From the NCBI GenBank assembly GCA_026391835.1, contig JAPLDF010000041.1, positions 124,001 through 188,000 on the forward strand: 64,000 nucleotides of DNA, given 5' to 3'. This stretch comes from Bacteroidota bacterium. GTDB lineage: Bacteria > Bacteroidota > Bacteroidia > Bacteroidales > FEN-979. Below, in pieces: positions 56,191 through 64,000 of this stretch. The notes under the pieces are model-generated. The model searched no databases, was not told the DNA's origin, and saw nothing but the letters and a program-made list of their open reading frames with translations. Each line of letters begins with the position of its first letter. The first letter of the stretch is position 1. Made by a program: the position numbers and the translations under genes.

Positions 56191-57267
56191 TTACAGGTAA
56201 TCCTTCACTTCCAATTCCCCGCGGACCACCATGAGTCCGTTTATGGCGAGGGCTTTCATTTCGTCCTCCCCGGGATATATGTGCGTCGGGGCTAGTTTGT
56301 AAATCCGTTCCTGGATCCAGTTAACGAACCCTTTGTCGTAAGCAATTCCGCCCGTGATAAGGATTGCATCAACATCACATTTCAGAACAGTGTACATCTC
56401 CCCGACATATTTTGCAACCTGGTAAGCCATGGCATGGTAAATCAGCTCTGCATGGGCATCACCGGCATCCACCATCTTTTCAACATCGTAGGCATTGTTG
56501 GTGCCAAGGTAGGCCACCAGCCCGCCTTCACCCTTCACCATCTTCTGGATCTCCTTCTGGGTATATTTTCCACTGAAACACAACCTGACCAGGTCCATGA
56601 CAGGCAGGGTGCCGCTGCGCTCAGGGCTGAAGGGCCCCTCTCCATCCAGCCCCTGGTTCACGTCTATCACGCGTCCCTTCTGGTGGGCACCAATGGTAAT
56701 ACCTCCGCCAAGATGAACCACGATCAGATTCAGGTCCTCATATTTACGGCGGATCGATTTGGCGTATTCGCGGGCTACCGCTTTCTGGTTCAGTGCATGG
56801 AATATTGAAATACGTGCCAGCAGGGGATGCCCTGAAATCCTGGCAATATCCTCAAACTCATCCACAACGATCGGGTCAACAATATATGCTTTGGCATTTG
56901 GCATAAATTCAACCAGGTTGCTGGCGATCAAACCGCCCAGGTTGCTGGCGTGTTCACCAAACGGGCTGTTTTTCAGGTCGGCGATCATTGCCTCATTCAC
57001 CTCATAGATCCCGGAAGGAATGGGTTTCAGTAAGCCTCCCCTTCCAACCACTGCCTGTAAATCTTCGATATGGATATCTGCTTCATGCAACTGCTGGAGG
57101 ATGATCTCCTTGCGAAATTGAAACTGATCAGTAATTTTTGAAAAAGGTGCAAGTTCTTCAGTCGTATGTTTGATGTTCTTCAGGAAGATAGGTTCTGAAT
57201 TCTGATACACGGCAATCTTTGTCGATGTAGATCCTGGATTGATGGCGAGAACCCTGATGTCTTTCAT
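56191..57267 (-). CDS. buk: Butyrate kinase
   Basis: ASKHA-family kinase forming ATP from butyryl (or branched acyl) phosphate. Motifs: INPGSTSTKIAVY, VGRGGLLKPIPSGIY, VVHLGGGITIGAH, GLDGEGPFSPERSG and ITGGIAYDK. ATG at 57267 (MKDIRVLAINPG) is the family start; the frame is open back to 57417 inside the permease gene but carries no homology. 358 residues. Follows the permease by 11 bases; ptb is the first gene of the set. Confidence 0.96.
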   Translation of the reverse strand: MKDIRVLAINPGSTSTKIAVYQNSEPIFLKNIKHTTEELAPFSKITDQFQFRKEIILQQLHEADIHIEDLQAVVGRGGLLKPIPSGIYEVNEAMIADLKNSPFGEHASNLGGLIASNLVEFMPNAKAYIVDPIVVDEFEDIARISGHPLLARISIFHALNQKAVAREYAKSIRRKYEDLNLIVVHLGGGITIGAHQKGRVIDVNQGLDGEGPFSPERSGTLPVMDLVRLCFSGKYTQKEIQKMVKGEGGLVAYLGTNNAYDVEKMVDAGDAHAELIYHAMAYQVAKYVGEMYTVLKCDVDAILITGGIAYDKGFVNWIQERIYKLAPTHIYPGEDEMKALAINGLMVVRGELEVKDYL

Positions 57268-57278
57268 TCGGATACGGC

Positions 57279-58817
57279 TTATTTTGTGATTTTTGTAAAA
57301 TTTCGTTGTTTGCTGTGACGATAACCGTAAGTAAAGTAGATGACAAACCCGATGGCCATCCAGATAATGAGACGAAGCCAGGTATCCACAGGCAATGCAG
57401 CCATCTGGATCAGGCAAATAAGCGCCCCGAGAATGGGAATCGTCGGCACGAAGGGTGTGCGGAAAGGCCGTTCGATATCGGGGCGGGTTTTACGTAAAAC
57501 AAGTATGCTGACGCACACAATGGCAAAGGCCAGCAGGGTACCGATTGAGACAAGTTCGCCCAGGATGCTGATGGGGAGCACCCCGGCAAGGATAATTGCA
57601 ACACTTCCCGTGAGCAGGGTGCTGATATATGGCGTTTTATACTTGGAGTGAACCCTTGAAAACACCGGAGGAAGCAACCCGTCTTTTGACATCGAGTAAA
57701 AAATCCGCGGCTGGCCCATCAGCATCACCAAAATCACCGAACTCAGCCCGGCAATAGCGGCAATCTTCACAATGGGCCGCAGCCAGAACATGCCAGGGCC
57801 CATGGCATTTACACCTACCGCAACCGGATCAGAAACATTCAACGTGGTATAGCTCACGATCCCGGTAAGCACGATGGCAACCATGATATATAACACCGTG
57901 GAGATGCTCAATGAGCCGAGAATCCCGATGGGCATGTCGCGCTGTGGGTTTTTTGCCTCCTGTGCAGCAGTGGAAACCGCATCGAACCCGATATATGCAA
58001 AAAATATCACCCCTGCCCCGCGAAGTACCCCGCTCCATCCGAAATGCCCCCAAACCCCGGTATTTTTGGGGATGAAAGGATGCCAGTTTCCCGCGTGTAC
58101 GAAAGCAATACCGATGCCTATGAACATGATGATGACAGCTACTTTTACAATCACCATGATGTTGTTGAAATTGGCAGACTCCCTGATTCCAATAATCAGT
58201 AAAAGCGTCAGCGCGGCAATGATGAACATGGCCGGAAGGTTGACGATGGCTGTTACATGCGGCAGGGTGCTCACGTTGATTCCCTGTGCCAGCAGCCCGG
58301 TGCTGAGATTCTCCGTCAGCTGCTGCCATCCAAGTTTTGGAACTTCCACAAGAACTGATCCTGTAGCGGCAGTGAACGCTGTAGGGATGAAGATTCCGAA
58401 ATCTTTCAAAAAACTCACTACATATCCCGACCACCCGACCGAGACCGTGGAGGCGGCAAACAGGTACTCAAGGATGAGGTCCCAGCCGATGATCCAGGCC
58501 AGGAACTCTCCAAGTGTTGCATAGGAATAGGTATATGCGCTTCCCGAGATGGGGATCATTGAAGCGAATTCAGCGTAACACAATCCTGCAAAGGCACAGG
58601 CAATCCCTGAAATGATAAATGACAGCACGATGGCCGGGCCGGCATACTGTGCTGCCGCCTGCCCGGTAAGGACAAAAATTCCCGCTCCGATAATGGCTCC
58701 GATTCCAAGGGTGGTGAGGTTTAACCCGGTGAGGGTTTTCTTCAGGCCCGCTTTGTTGTCTTTTGCTTCCTGAAGAAGATCGCCCAGGGGCTTTGTCAGG
58801 AACAGGTTTTTGACCAT
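57279..58817 (-). CDS. APC-family amino acid permease
   Basis: A 512-residue transporter with about 12-14 transmembrane helices. The N-terminal LGIGAIIGAGIFVLTGQAA, PAIVLSFIISGIACAFAGLCYAEFASMIP and YSYATLGE are those of the cationic amino-acid transporter (CAT/YfnA) branch. Substrate cannot be fixed from sequence. It stands between ptb and buk, so it is likely to bring in the amino acid whose acyl-CoA product the two enzymes use. Confidence 0.9.
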   Translation of the reverse strand: MVKNLFLTKPLGDLLQEAKDNKAGLKKTLTGLNLTTLGIGAIIGAGIFVLTGQAAAQYAGPAIVLSFIISGIACAFAGLCYAEFASMIPISGSAYTYSYATLGEFLAWIIGWDLILEYLFAASTVSVGWSGYVVSFLKDFGIFIPTAFTAATGSVLVEVPKLGWQQLTENLSTGLLAQGINVSTLPHVTAIVNLPAMFIIAALTLLLIIGIRESANFNNIMVIVKVAVIIMFIGIGIAFVHAGNWHPFIPKNTGVWGHFGWSGVLRGAGVIFFAYIGFDAVSTAAQEAKNPQRDMPIGILGSLSISTVLYIMVAIVLTGIVSYTTLNVSDPVAVGVNAMGPGMFWLRPIVKIAAIAGLSSVILVMLMGQPRIFYSMSKDGLLPPVFSRVHSKYKTPYISTLLTGSVAIILAGVLPISILGELVSIGTLLAFAIVCVSILVLRKTRPDIERPFRTPFVPTIPILGALICLIQMAALPVDTWLRLIIWMAIGFVIYFTYGYRHSKQRNFTKITK

Positions 58818-58842
58818 GGGTTCAGGTTAAGTAGATAAATAG

Positions 58843-59778
58843 TTAAATCGCCGCTGCCATCACAATGCTGGCCTGTTTTGACTCTTCGGTATCGGAACGT
58901 GAGGTGAGTACAATGGGGGCAGCAGCTCCGAGCACAACTGCGGCAAGTTTTGCGTTTGCCGAGAAGCCAAAGGCTTTGTATAAAATATTACCGGCTTCAA
59001 TGTCGGGAACAATGAGTAAATCGGCATCGCCGGCAACATCGCTTACAATGCCCTTGTGTTTTGCACTAGCAGCACTTACGGCATTGTCGTATGCAAGAGG
59101 CCCGTCGATGATACAATTTTTAATCTGCCCGCGCTGGCTCATTTTTGAAAGGAGGGCACCATCGAGCGTAGCTGGCATTGCTTCATTGACCATTTCGACG
59201 GCAGCAAGCACGGCAACTTTAGGCTTTGCATAACCCAGCTTGTTCATAAACTCAACAGCATTGACCGTAAGGGCAACCTTGGTTTTAAAATCGGGGGCAG
59301 GAATCATGGCCGCATCGGTTAGGCCAAGCAGTTTATGATATGTCGGAACTTCAAAAAGGGCGAAATGGGACAAAACGTCTCCTTTGCGCAAACCATTTTC
59401 CTTGTCGAGAACACCTCTGAGGAAAACGGCGGTAGGAACATTGCCTTTCATCAGGATATCGGCCTCTTTATTGCGAACCATCGAAACGGCGATCTTTACG
59501 GAATTCGCATCAACTTCCTCATTGATTATCCTCATTTGACTGACATCGAGATTCAGTTTGCCGGCAATTTCATGAATTTTCTTTTCATTTCCGACCAGGA
59601 TGGCCTCGACCAGACCCATTCTGTCCACAGCACAAATCGCCTCCAGGCAATGTTCATCATGTGCAACGGCCACTGCAAGTCTCTTTTTCTTTGATTTCCG
59701 TGCAAGTTCATTGAGGTCGGAAAGCTTCGTGAGGCAACCATTTCCTGTTGTTCCAGTTGTTGTAGTCATATTGTTCAA
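58843..59778 (-). CDS. ptb: Phosphate butyryltransferase
   Basis: Converts butyryl-CoA or related acyl-CoA plus phosphate to the acyl phosphate used by butyrate kinase. 311 residues of the Pta/Ptb family: KRLAVAVAHDEHCLEAI, ADILMKGNVPTAVFLRGVL and the C-terminal AAAPIVLTSRSDTEESK signature. First gene of ptb-permease-buk; a promoter lies upstream at 59866-59896. Confidence 0.94.
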   Translation of the reverse strand: MNNMTTTTGTTGNGCLTKLSDLNELARKSKKKRLAVAVAHDEHCLEAICAVDRMGLVEAILVGNEKKIHEIAGKLNLDVSQMRIINEEVDANSVKIAVSMVRNKEADILMKGNVPTAVFLRGVLDKENGLRKGDVLSHFALFEVPTYHKLLGLTDAAMIPAPDFKTKVALTVNAVEFMNKLGYAKPKVAVLAAVEMVNEAMPATLDGALLSKMSQRGQIKNCIIDGPLAYDNAVSAASAKHKGIVSDVAGDADLLIVPDIEAGNILYKAFGFSANAKLAAVVLGAAAPIVLTSRSDTEESKQASIVMAAAI

Positions 59779-59865
59779 TTAAAATTAAAAAATAAAAATT
59801 TCAGGTTTGCTGCAGGCCCGGTTATGCGTTTACCTGTTAACCTGTTCACAGCGGTTTCTTTGGGG

Positions 59866-59896
59866 CAAACCTACGTGATTTTTGGCAAACAGACAA
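59866..59896 (-). promoter_or_regulatory. Bacteroidota-type promoter for ptb
   Basis: Minus strand: TTG (59896-59894), 20-base spacer, TAGGTTTG (59873-59866). It would give a leader of about 80 bases before the ptb ATG. A tnaA -7 box TATCTTTG on the plus strand (59931-59938) lies 35 bases away, so the two operons share a divergent control region. Confidence 0.5.
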
Positions 59897-59930
59897 GCAG
59901 TTACAAATAAATTTGTTCAAAATATTATCC

Positions 59931-59938
59931 TATCTTTG
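59931..59938 (+). promoter_or_regulatory. Putative -7 box of tnaA
   Basis: TATCTTTG, a full match to TAnnTTTG, 24 bases ahead of the tnaA ATG. The nearest TTTG upstream (59912-59915) is only 15 bases away, shorter than the usual spacer, so the -33 box is uncertain. It supports the start at 59963. Confidence 0.4.
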
Positions 59939-59962
59939 CTGAAACCATTTAACCATTGCATT

Positions 59963-61336
59963 ATGGAGTTACCCTTTGCCGAGTCATTTAAAATCAAGAT
60001 GGTGGAACCGATCCGCAAGAGTAGCCGCCAGGAACGCGAGAAATGGATCAGGGAAGCAGGCTATAACCTGTTCGGATTGAAAAGTGACAAGGTATTTATT
60101 GACCTTCTTACAGATTCGGGTACAGGGGCCATGAGCGACAGGCAATGGTCGGAGATGATGCTGGGCGACGAGAGTTATGCCGGTGCCTCTTCCTATTTTA
60201 AACTGAAGGACGCCATACAGAAACTGCTTGGTTTTGAGCACTTTCTGCCAACACACCAGGGACGCGCGGCCGAGAATGTGCTGTTTTCCGTACTCATCAA
60301 AGAAGGCGATATCATCCCGGGGAACTCCCATTTTGATACAACCAAGGGGCATATTGAATTCCGCAAGGCGACTGCAGTAGATTGCACCATTGACGAGGCA
60401 TTTGACACAACCCTTTCACATCCTTTCAAGGGCAATGTCGATCCTGAAAAACTTGAAAACATATTGAAATCTCAGGGAAGTAAAATTCCCTTTATCATTG
60501 TCACGGTTACCTGCAATTCATCCGGGGGTCAGCCTGTTTCCATTGAAAACCTGAAAATGGTAAGAAGCCTGGCCGACAAATACGGAAAGATTGTTGTTTT
60601 TGATTCGGCACGTTTTGCAGAGAATGCATATTTCATCAAATTGCGTGAAAAGGGTTACCAGGATAAAACCATCCGCGAAATTGTACTTGAAATGTTCTCC
60701 TGCGCCGATGTCATGACCATGAGTGCAAAAAAGGACGCCATCGTGAACATGGGAGGCTTCATTGCCATGCGAAGCAAGGAGTTGCACAGCCAGGCCAGTG
60801 TTTACAACATCATGTTCGAAGGATATATTACCTATGGCGGCATGTCGGGGCGCGATATGAACGCCCTGGCACAGGGACTTTACGAAGGTACTGAATTCGA
60901 TTACCTGGAAACACGAATCCGGCAGGTGGAATACCTGGGCAAACTCCTGATGGATTTTGGCATTCCGGTGCAGCAGCCTATTGGCGGACATGCTGTTTTT
61001 GTAGATGCGAAGCGGTTTTTGCCCCATATTCCCAGGGAGGAATTCCAGGCACAGACACTGGCAGTTGAACTCTACCTTGAAGCTGGTGTACGTGGCGTGG
61101 AGATCGGAGCCCTGCTGGCCGACCGTGATCCGGTTACCCGTGAAAACCGCTACCCTGCATTGGAACTTATGCGCCTGGCCATTCCGAGAAGGGTGTATAC
61201 GAACAACCACATGGACGTTGTGGCCGTTGCGCTGAAAAACATTTATGACCGCAGGGATACAATACGAAAAGGGTTGAAAATTGTGAGCCAGGCACCTATC
61301 ATGCGGCACTTCACGGTTGCCCTTGAGCTCGCCTGA
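59963..61336 (+). CDS. tnaA: Tryptophanase (tyrosine phenol-lyase relative)
   Basis: PLP enzyme splitting tryptophan to indole, pyruvate and ammonia; 457 residues. The PLP Lys257 lies in MSAKKDA. At two residues that separate the related enzymes it has the tryptophanase form: Asp125 where tyrosine phenol-lyase has Thr124, and Ile381 where the lyase has the phenol-site Arg381. ATG at 59963 (MELPFAESFK) matches the family; the frame is open from 59882 but the -7 box lies inside that extension. No TnaC-like leader peptide was recognised. The next gene starts 3 bases after the stop. Confidence 0.94.
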   Translation: MELPFAESFKIKMVEPIRKSSRQEREKWIREAGYNLFGLKSDKVFIDLLTDSGTGAMSDRQWSEMMLGDESYAGASSYFKLKDAIQKLLGFEHFLPTHQGRAAENVLFSVLIKEGDIIPGNSHFDTTKGHIEFRKATAVDCTIDEAFDTTLSHPFKGNVDPEKLENILKSQGSKIPFIIVTVTCNSSGGQPVSIENLKMVRSLADKYGKIVVFDSARFAENAYFIKLREKGYQDKTIREIVLEMFSCADVMTMSAKKDAIVNMGGFIAMRSKELHSQASVYNIMFEGYITYGGMSGRDMNALAQGLYEGTEFDYLETRIRQVEYLGKLLMDFGIPVQQPIGGHAVFVDAKRFLPHIPREEFQAQTLAVELYLEAGVRGVEIGALLADRDPVTRENRYPALELMRLAIPRRVYTNNHMDVVAVALKNIYDRRDTIRKGLKIVSQAPIMRHFTVALELA

Positions 61337-61339
61337 ACC

Positions 61340-61801
61340 ATGGATACCATCAAGAAACATGCCCGCTACCAGCGCTTGTACCAGCAACTGGAGGTGTTAA
61401 TGCATAAATCGACCGATCCCGATGCCCGGATGGCTACGATCGTGGCTGTTCTCCATCATAAAATGGAGTATTTCTTCTGGACCGGGTTTTACTTCCTCAA
61501 ATCCGGTGAACTTACGGTTAAAACTTACCAGGGGCCGCTTGCCTGCCAGGTACTGCAGCAGCATACCGGCGTTTGCTGGGCTGCCATCGACCAGCAGAAA
61601 ACGATGGTAATTCCTGATGTCCACCTGTTTCCGGGGCACATTTCATGCGATTCACGGTCACAATCCGAAATCGTCATTCCGGTGAGAAACCGGGAAGGTG
61701 AACTTGTGGGGGTTCTTGATATTGACAGTGAAGTAAAGGGATCCTTTGATGCAACCGATGCCGGATGGCTCGAAAAAATCGTTAATCTCATCTGCCTTTG
61801 A
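61340..61801 (+). CDS. Free methionine-(R)-sulfoxide reductase (GAF domain)
   Basis: A single GAF domain of 153 residues that reduces free methionine-R-sulfoxide. The three redox cysteines are present at Cys69 (QGPLAC), Cys79 (HTGVC) and Cys103 (GHISCD), with exactly the spacing of E. coli fRMsr (84, 94, 118). The GVLDIDSE motif follows. It starts 3 bases after the tnaA stop and overlaps the mntP start, so it is probably in the tnaA transcript. Confidence 0.93.
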   Translation: MDTIKKHARYQRLYQQLEVLMHKSTDPDARMATIVAVLHHKMEYFFWTGFYFLKSGELTVKTYQGPLACQVLQQHTGVCWAAIDQQKTMVIPDVHLFPGHISCDSRSQSEIVIPVRNREGELVGVLDIDSEVKGSFDATDAGWLEKIVNLICL

Positions 61802-62367
61802 ACTTAACCGAACTGTTCCTGATTGCCCTCGGCCTTTCGATGGACTGCTTTGCAGTAGCGCTTACCTTTGGATCCTCCCGTAAACTTGTGTGGAAGGACA
61901 TATTGCTGATGGCATTCCTTTTCGGGTTATTCCAGGGAGTTATGCCCCTCATCGGGTGGTTGGTCGGGAACAGCATTCAATCACTGATCGAGCCCCTTGA
62001 TCATTGGATCGCCTTTGCAATTCTTGCAACAATTGGGATAAAGATGGTGTGGCAATCATTTTTGAATGATGAGAATAAGAAGGTTGTCGATATCCGGAAG
62101 ATTTCAGTATTGCTCACACTTTCGGTTGCAACCAGCATCGACGCCCTGATAACCGGCGTCGGGTTTGGATTCATCGGGGCAAATATCTTTGAAGCTGTTA
62201 TTATCATATCGGTTATCACCTTTGCCGTTTCGGTTACCGGGGCAAAACTTGGTGAAAAAACCACATTCATTCCCGCCAGGTGGGCAGAATTTGCCGGTGG
62301 CATCGTACTGATCGCCATCGGTGTAAACGTAGTTCTGGAGCATATGGCAATCCGCTTAATGTTGTAA
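61798..62367 (+). CDS. mntP: Manganese efflux pump MntP
   Basis: A 189-residue membrane protein with six helices in two homologous halves. The half-motifs LGLSMDCFAVALTFG and SVATSIDALITGVGFG each contain the acidic residue expected to bind Mn2+. TTG at 61798 overlaps the upstream TGA by three bases (TTGA), indicating coupled translation. No manganese riboswitch (yybP-ykoY) was seen upstream. Confidence 0.92.
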   Translation: MNLTELFLIALGLSMDCFAVALTFGSSRKLVWKDILLMAFLFGLFQGVMPLIGWLVGNSIQSLIEPLDHWIAFAILATIGIKMVWQSFLNDENKKVVDIRKISVLLTLSVATSIDALITGVGFGFIGANIFEAVIIISVITFAVSVTGAKLGEKTTFIPARWAEFAGGIVLIAIGVNVVLEHMAIRLML

Positions 62368-62410
62368 CGAGCTTGATGGATTTTCATATCTTTGCAGCAT
62401 AGTTAATTCC

Positions 62411-62857
62411 ATGAACCAGATCAGGGTCACCAAAGAATTCAGGTTTGAAGCAGCCCATGCATTGATGGGTTACGATGGTCCGTGCAAAAATGTACACGGA
62501 CATTCCTATGAGCTGACGGTCACAGTAATCGGCACCCCGGTCACTGACCGCTCCTCTGTAAAACTCGGGATGGTTATGGACTTCGGTGATCTTAAGAAAA
62601 TCATTAAAAAGCAGATCGTAGATCCCTTTGACCATGCGCTGCTGTTGAATTCTGATGTTCCGCAAAAGGAGCTGCAAACATTCGGGGAACCCTTTACAAA
62701 CATCGTCCTTTTACCCTACCAGCCTACCAGTGAAAATTTCCTGCTTGACTTTGCAAAACGAATTGGCGAACTTTTGCCATCCGGCACCAGGCTTCACAGC
62801 ATGCGGCTGAGGGAAACCGCAAATTCCTATGCCGAATGGTTCGCCGAGGATAATTAA
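62411..62857 (+). CDS. queD: 6-carboxy-5,6,7,8-tetrahydropterin synthase
   Basis: Second COG0720 enzyme, 148 residues. Zinc ligands His16, His29 and His31; catalytic Cys25 in CKNVHGHSYEL, the CxxxHGH spacing of QueD, the queuosine-pathway enzyme. A -7 box TATCTTTG lies at 62387-62394, with a TTG 22 bases further up. The family member at 46303 has the PTPS-II spacing, so the two probably do different reactions. Confidence 0.92.
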   Translation: MNQIRVTKEFRFEAAHALMGYDGPCKNVHGHSYELTVTVIGTPVTDRSSVKLGMVMDFGDLKKIIKKQIVDPFDHALLLNSDVPQKELQTFGEPFTNIVLLPYQPTSENFLLDFAKRIGELLPSGTRLHSMRLRETANSYAEWFAEDN

Positions 62858-62868
62858 CTTTTATTTCG

Positions 62869-63447
62869 CTATTTTATTTTTGGTATCAGATGAACTTCCA
62901 GGCTTATATCCTGGTTGCTGATTATGATCAGTTTGCAGGAGTCTGCATCTTCACACTGTTCATACCAGGCAGGTAAAAAATTCTTTGCCGGTTCTGAATT
63001 TCTGTCGGGAGCGATTCGCAGCATGTACTTCCCGGGCCTGATCTTTGCAAACCGAAAATGCCCGTAATTGTCTATGATTGCGGAACGATAATGTGTTGCA
63101 GAATCCCATGGGATGGTGTTATCGGCGACCTCGAACAACTCGGCCGATCCGTTGTGCAGGCGAACGTTTCCCGAATAGGCGTGGCCGCGAATTGTATGAC
63201 GATCTCTCAAAGCCAGGTAAGCCACTGACACGAAGAAGCCGAGCGCAGCCCCGCCAAGCGCAATAGAATAGACAACCGACTTCCCGGTTAAATGAAAAAA
63301 GGCTGCAGTGCGGATCCAGATATTGCCAGGCTGAAGGGGTGGGTGCAACTCCTTTTGCAGGTTTTCCCATACACCCGACGGCGGTTCTTCCTCAAAGTTT
63401 GAGAATGATTGCCTGAACTTATGTTCTATGGGATCATTTTCTTTCAT
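62869..63447 (-). CDS. Membrane protein paired with ECF sigma factor (possible anti-sigma)
   Basis: A 192-residue protein whose cytoplasmic N-terminus (about 50 residues, including FSNFEEEPPSGVWENLQKEL) resembles the start of Bacteroidota anti-sigma-like proteins. One transmembrane helix follows (SVVYSIALGGAALGFFVSVAYLAL), then a periplasmic domain with a carboxypeptidase-regulatory-like strand pattern (FRFAKIRPGKYMLRI). It overlaps the end of the sigma-factor gene by 14 bases. Anti-sigma function is inferred from location and topology only. Confidence 0.65.
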   Translation of the reverse strand: MKENDPIEHKFRQSFSNFEEEPPSGVWENLQKELHPPLQPGNIWIRTAAFFHLTGKSVVYSIALGGAALGFFVSVAYLALRDRHTIRGHAYSGNVRLHNGSAELFEVADNTIPWDSATHYRSAIIDNYGHFRFAKIRPGKYMLRIAPDRNSEPAKNFLPAWYEQCEDADSCKLIIISNQDISLEVHLIPKIK

Positions 63448-64000
63448 GGAGCATTATTAAGCAACGTTCCTTTTCCATTTCCTGCAGCCTTTGTTTGATA
63501 AGAATTTTTGCCCGGTGCAGTTGTGATTTTGAATTCCCTGTTGAGATGCCTAGCATTCCTGCAATCTCTTTATGTTCATAATTTTCGATGACATGCATGT
63601 TGAAAATAACACGACACCCCCCGGGAAGACCCTGGATAATTGACAACAGGTCCTTGGTCGAAAGTGCCGATAAGGCATCCTCCTTTAATCCTTTATCCTC
63701 TCCTGAGTCGGTATATTCAACAGCCCATCTGAATTTCAGGTTTTTCCGGTAATAATTTACAGCTGTTGTCACGAATATGCGTTGGACCCATCCTTCAAAA
63801 CTACCCTCAAACCTGAACTGATTCAAATGGCGGAAGAGTAACATAAATCCATTCTGAAGTATGTCCTTTGCCTCCGTTTCATTACCTCCGTAACGAAGGC
63901 AAATTCCGTACATTTTAGGTACAATGCGATGGTACAATTGATATTCCGCAGCAACTTCACCGTTGAGGCACCGGGAGATCAGATCATCGTAGTTGTCAGA
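63434..64000 (-). CDS. ECF RNA polymerase sigma factor, 5' end outside window
   Basis: Sigma-70 family regulator of extracytoplasmic-function type. The reading frame is open to the right edge, and the codons beyond the internal TTG at 63937 encode DLISRCLNGEVAAEYQLYHR, normal for region 2 of such sigma factors, so the true start lies outside. Region 2 (EAKDILQNGFMLLFRHLNQFRFEGSFEGW-like) and region 4 with its HTH (YEHKEIAGMLGISTGNSKSQLHRAK) are complete. Followed by its probable membrane partner. Confidence 0.9.
   Translation of the reverse strand, partial: SDNYDDLISRCLNGEVAAEYQLYHRIVPKMYGICLRYGGNETEAKDILQNGFMLLFRHLNQFRFEGSFEGWVQRIFVTTAVNYYRKNLKFRWAVEYTDSGEDKGLKEDALSALSTKDLLSIIQGLPGGCRVIFNMHVIENYEHKEIAGMLGISTGNSKSQLHRAKILIKQRLQEMEKERCLIMLHERK

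Noticed and set aside
57268-57417. N-terminal extension of butyrate kinase to 57417
   Set aside because: It overlaps the permease C-terminus in another frame, and family homology begins exactly at ATG 57267.
59838-59962. TnaC-like regulatory leader peptide upstream of tnaA
   Set aside because: No short frame with a conserved Trp and a following Pro stop region was found between the -7 box and the ATG, only 24 bases apart.
60518-61387. 289-residue minus-strand frame opposite tnaA
   Set aside because: It is fully contained in the tryptophanase gene plus the next start and has no recognisable domain, signal or promoter.

Overview
The window looks like a chromosomal segment of a fermentative, probably anaerobic member of the Bacteroidota, most likely Bacteroidales or a close relative. 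The signs are a complete type IX secretion core operon (porP-gldKLMN), a separate PorW/SprE lipoprotein gene, an S46 dipeptidyl-peptidase, SPOR and bactofilin proteins, a GH3 protein, and several promoters of the Bacteroidota form TTG-N18-20-TAnnTTTG. No rRNA, tRNA, CRISPR array, phage or transposase gene was seen. Genes are closely packed; most of the first 42 kb is on the minus strand.

Layout. 1-5 kb: B12-dependent methylmalonyl-CoA mutase, whose small- and large-subunit genes are separated by an orphan receiver-domain gene and a porin-like gene. 5-13 kb: an SDR epimerase, an Asp/Glu-type DPP11-like peptidase, trmB, an HU/SPOR protein, kdsB, a deoxynucleoside kinase and GH3. 13-15 kb: acetate kinase followed by a response regulator. 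15-31 kb: mostly housekeeping (yebC, adenine deaminase, rlmN, groESL, secG, lptE, a sigma-54 activator, pheT, recG), with an ArsR-type repressor. 31-38 kb: porP-gldKLMN. 38-42 kb: a YitT transporter, rseP, dxr and an M23 peptidase. 42-49 kb: PorW/SprE, bactofilin, two AtpI-like membrane proteins without the rest of an ATP synthase operon, a PTPS-II-type pterin synthase with folE, a Bax-inhibitor protein and fabD. 49-54 kb: nucleotide-sugar genes, including three consecutive steps of the WbpB-E-D (diacetamido-uronic acid) pathway. 54-64 kb: elbB, two small envelope proteins, a ptb-amino acid permease-buk operon divergent from tnaA-fRMsr-mntP, queD, and an ECF sigma factor running off the right edge with its probable membrane partner.

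How the genes fit together. The metabolic genes suggest fermentation of peptides and amino acids. The S46 peptidase would release acidic dipeptides. An APC permease and tryptophanase would import and degrade amino acids. Acetate kinase and the phosphobutyryltransferase/butyrate kinase pair would make ATP from acyl-CoA, and methylmalonyl-CoA mutase points to propionate/succinate metabolism. The envelope theme is T9SS plus LPS/glycan precursors (kdsB, lptE, wbp genes); in Porphyromonas gingivalis the Wbp pathway supplies the sugar that anchors T9SS cargo. Nothing here is an obvious defence or mobile system. The most interesting signals are unusual gene arrangements (regulators placed inside or beside central-metabolic operons), a PTPS-II/QueD pair, and two mirrored arrays of a 9-bp repeat.
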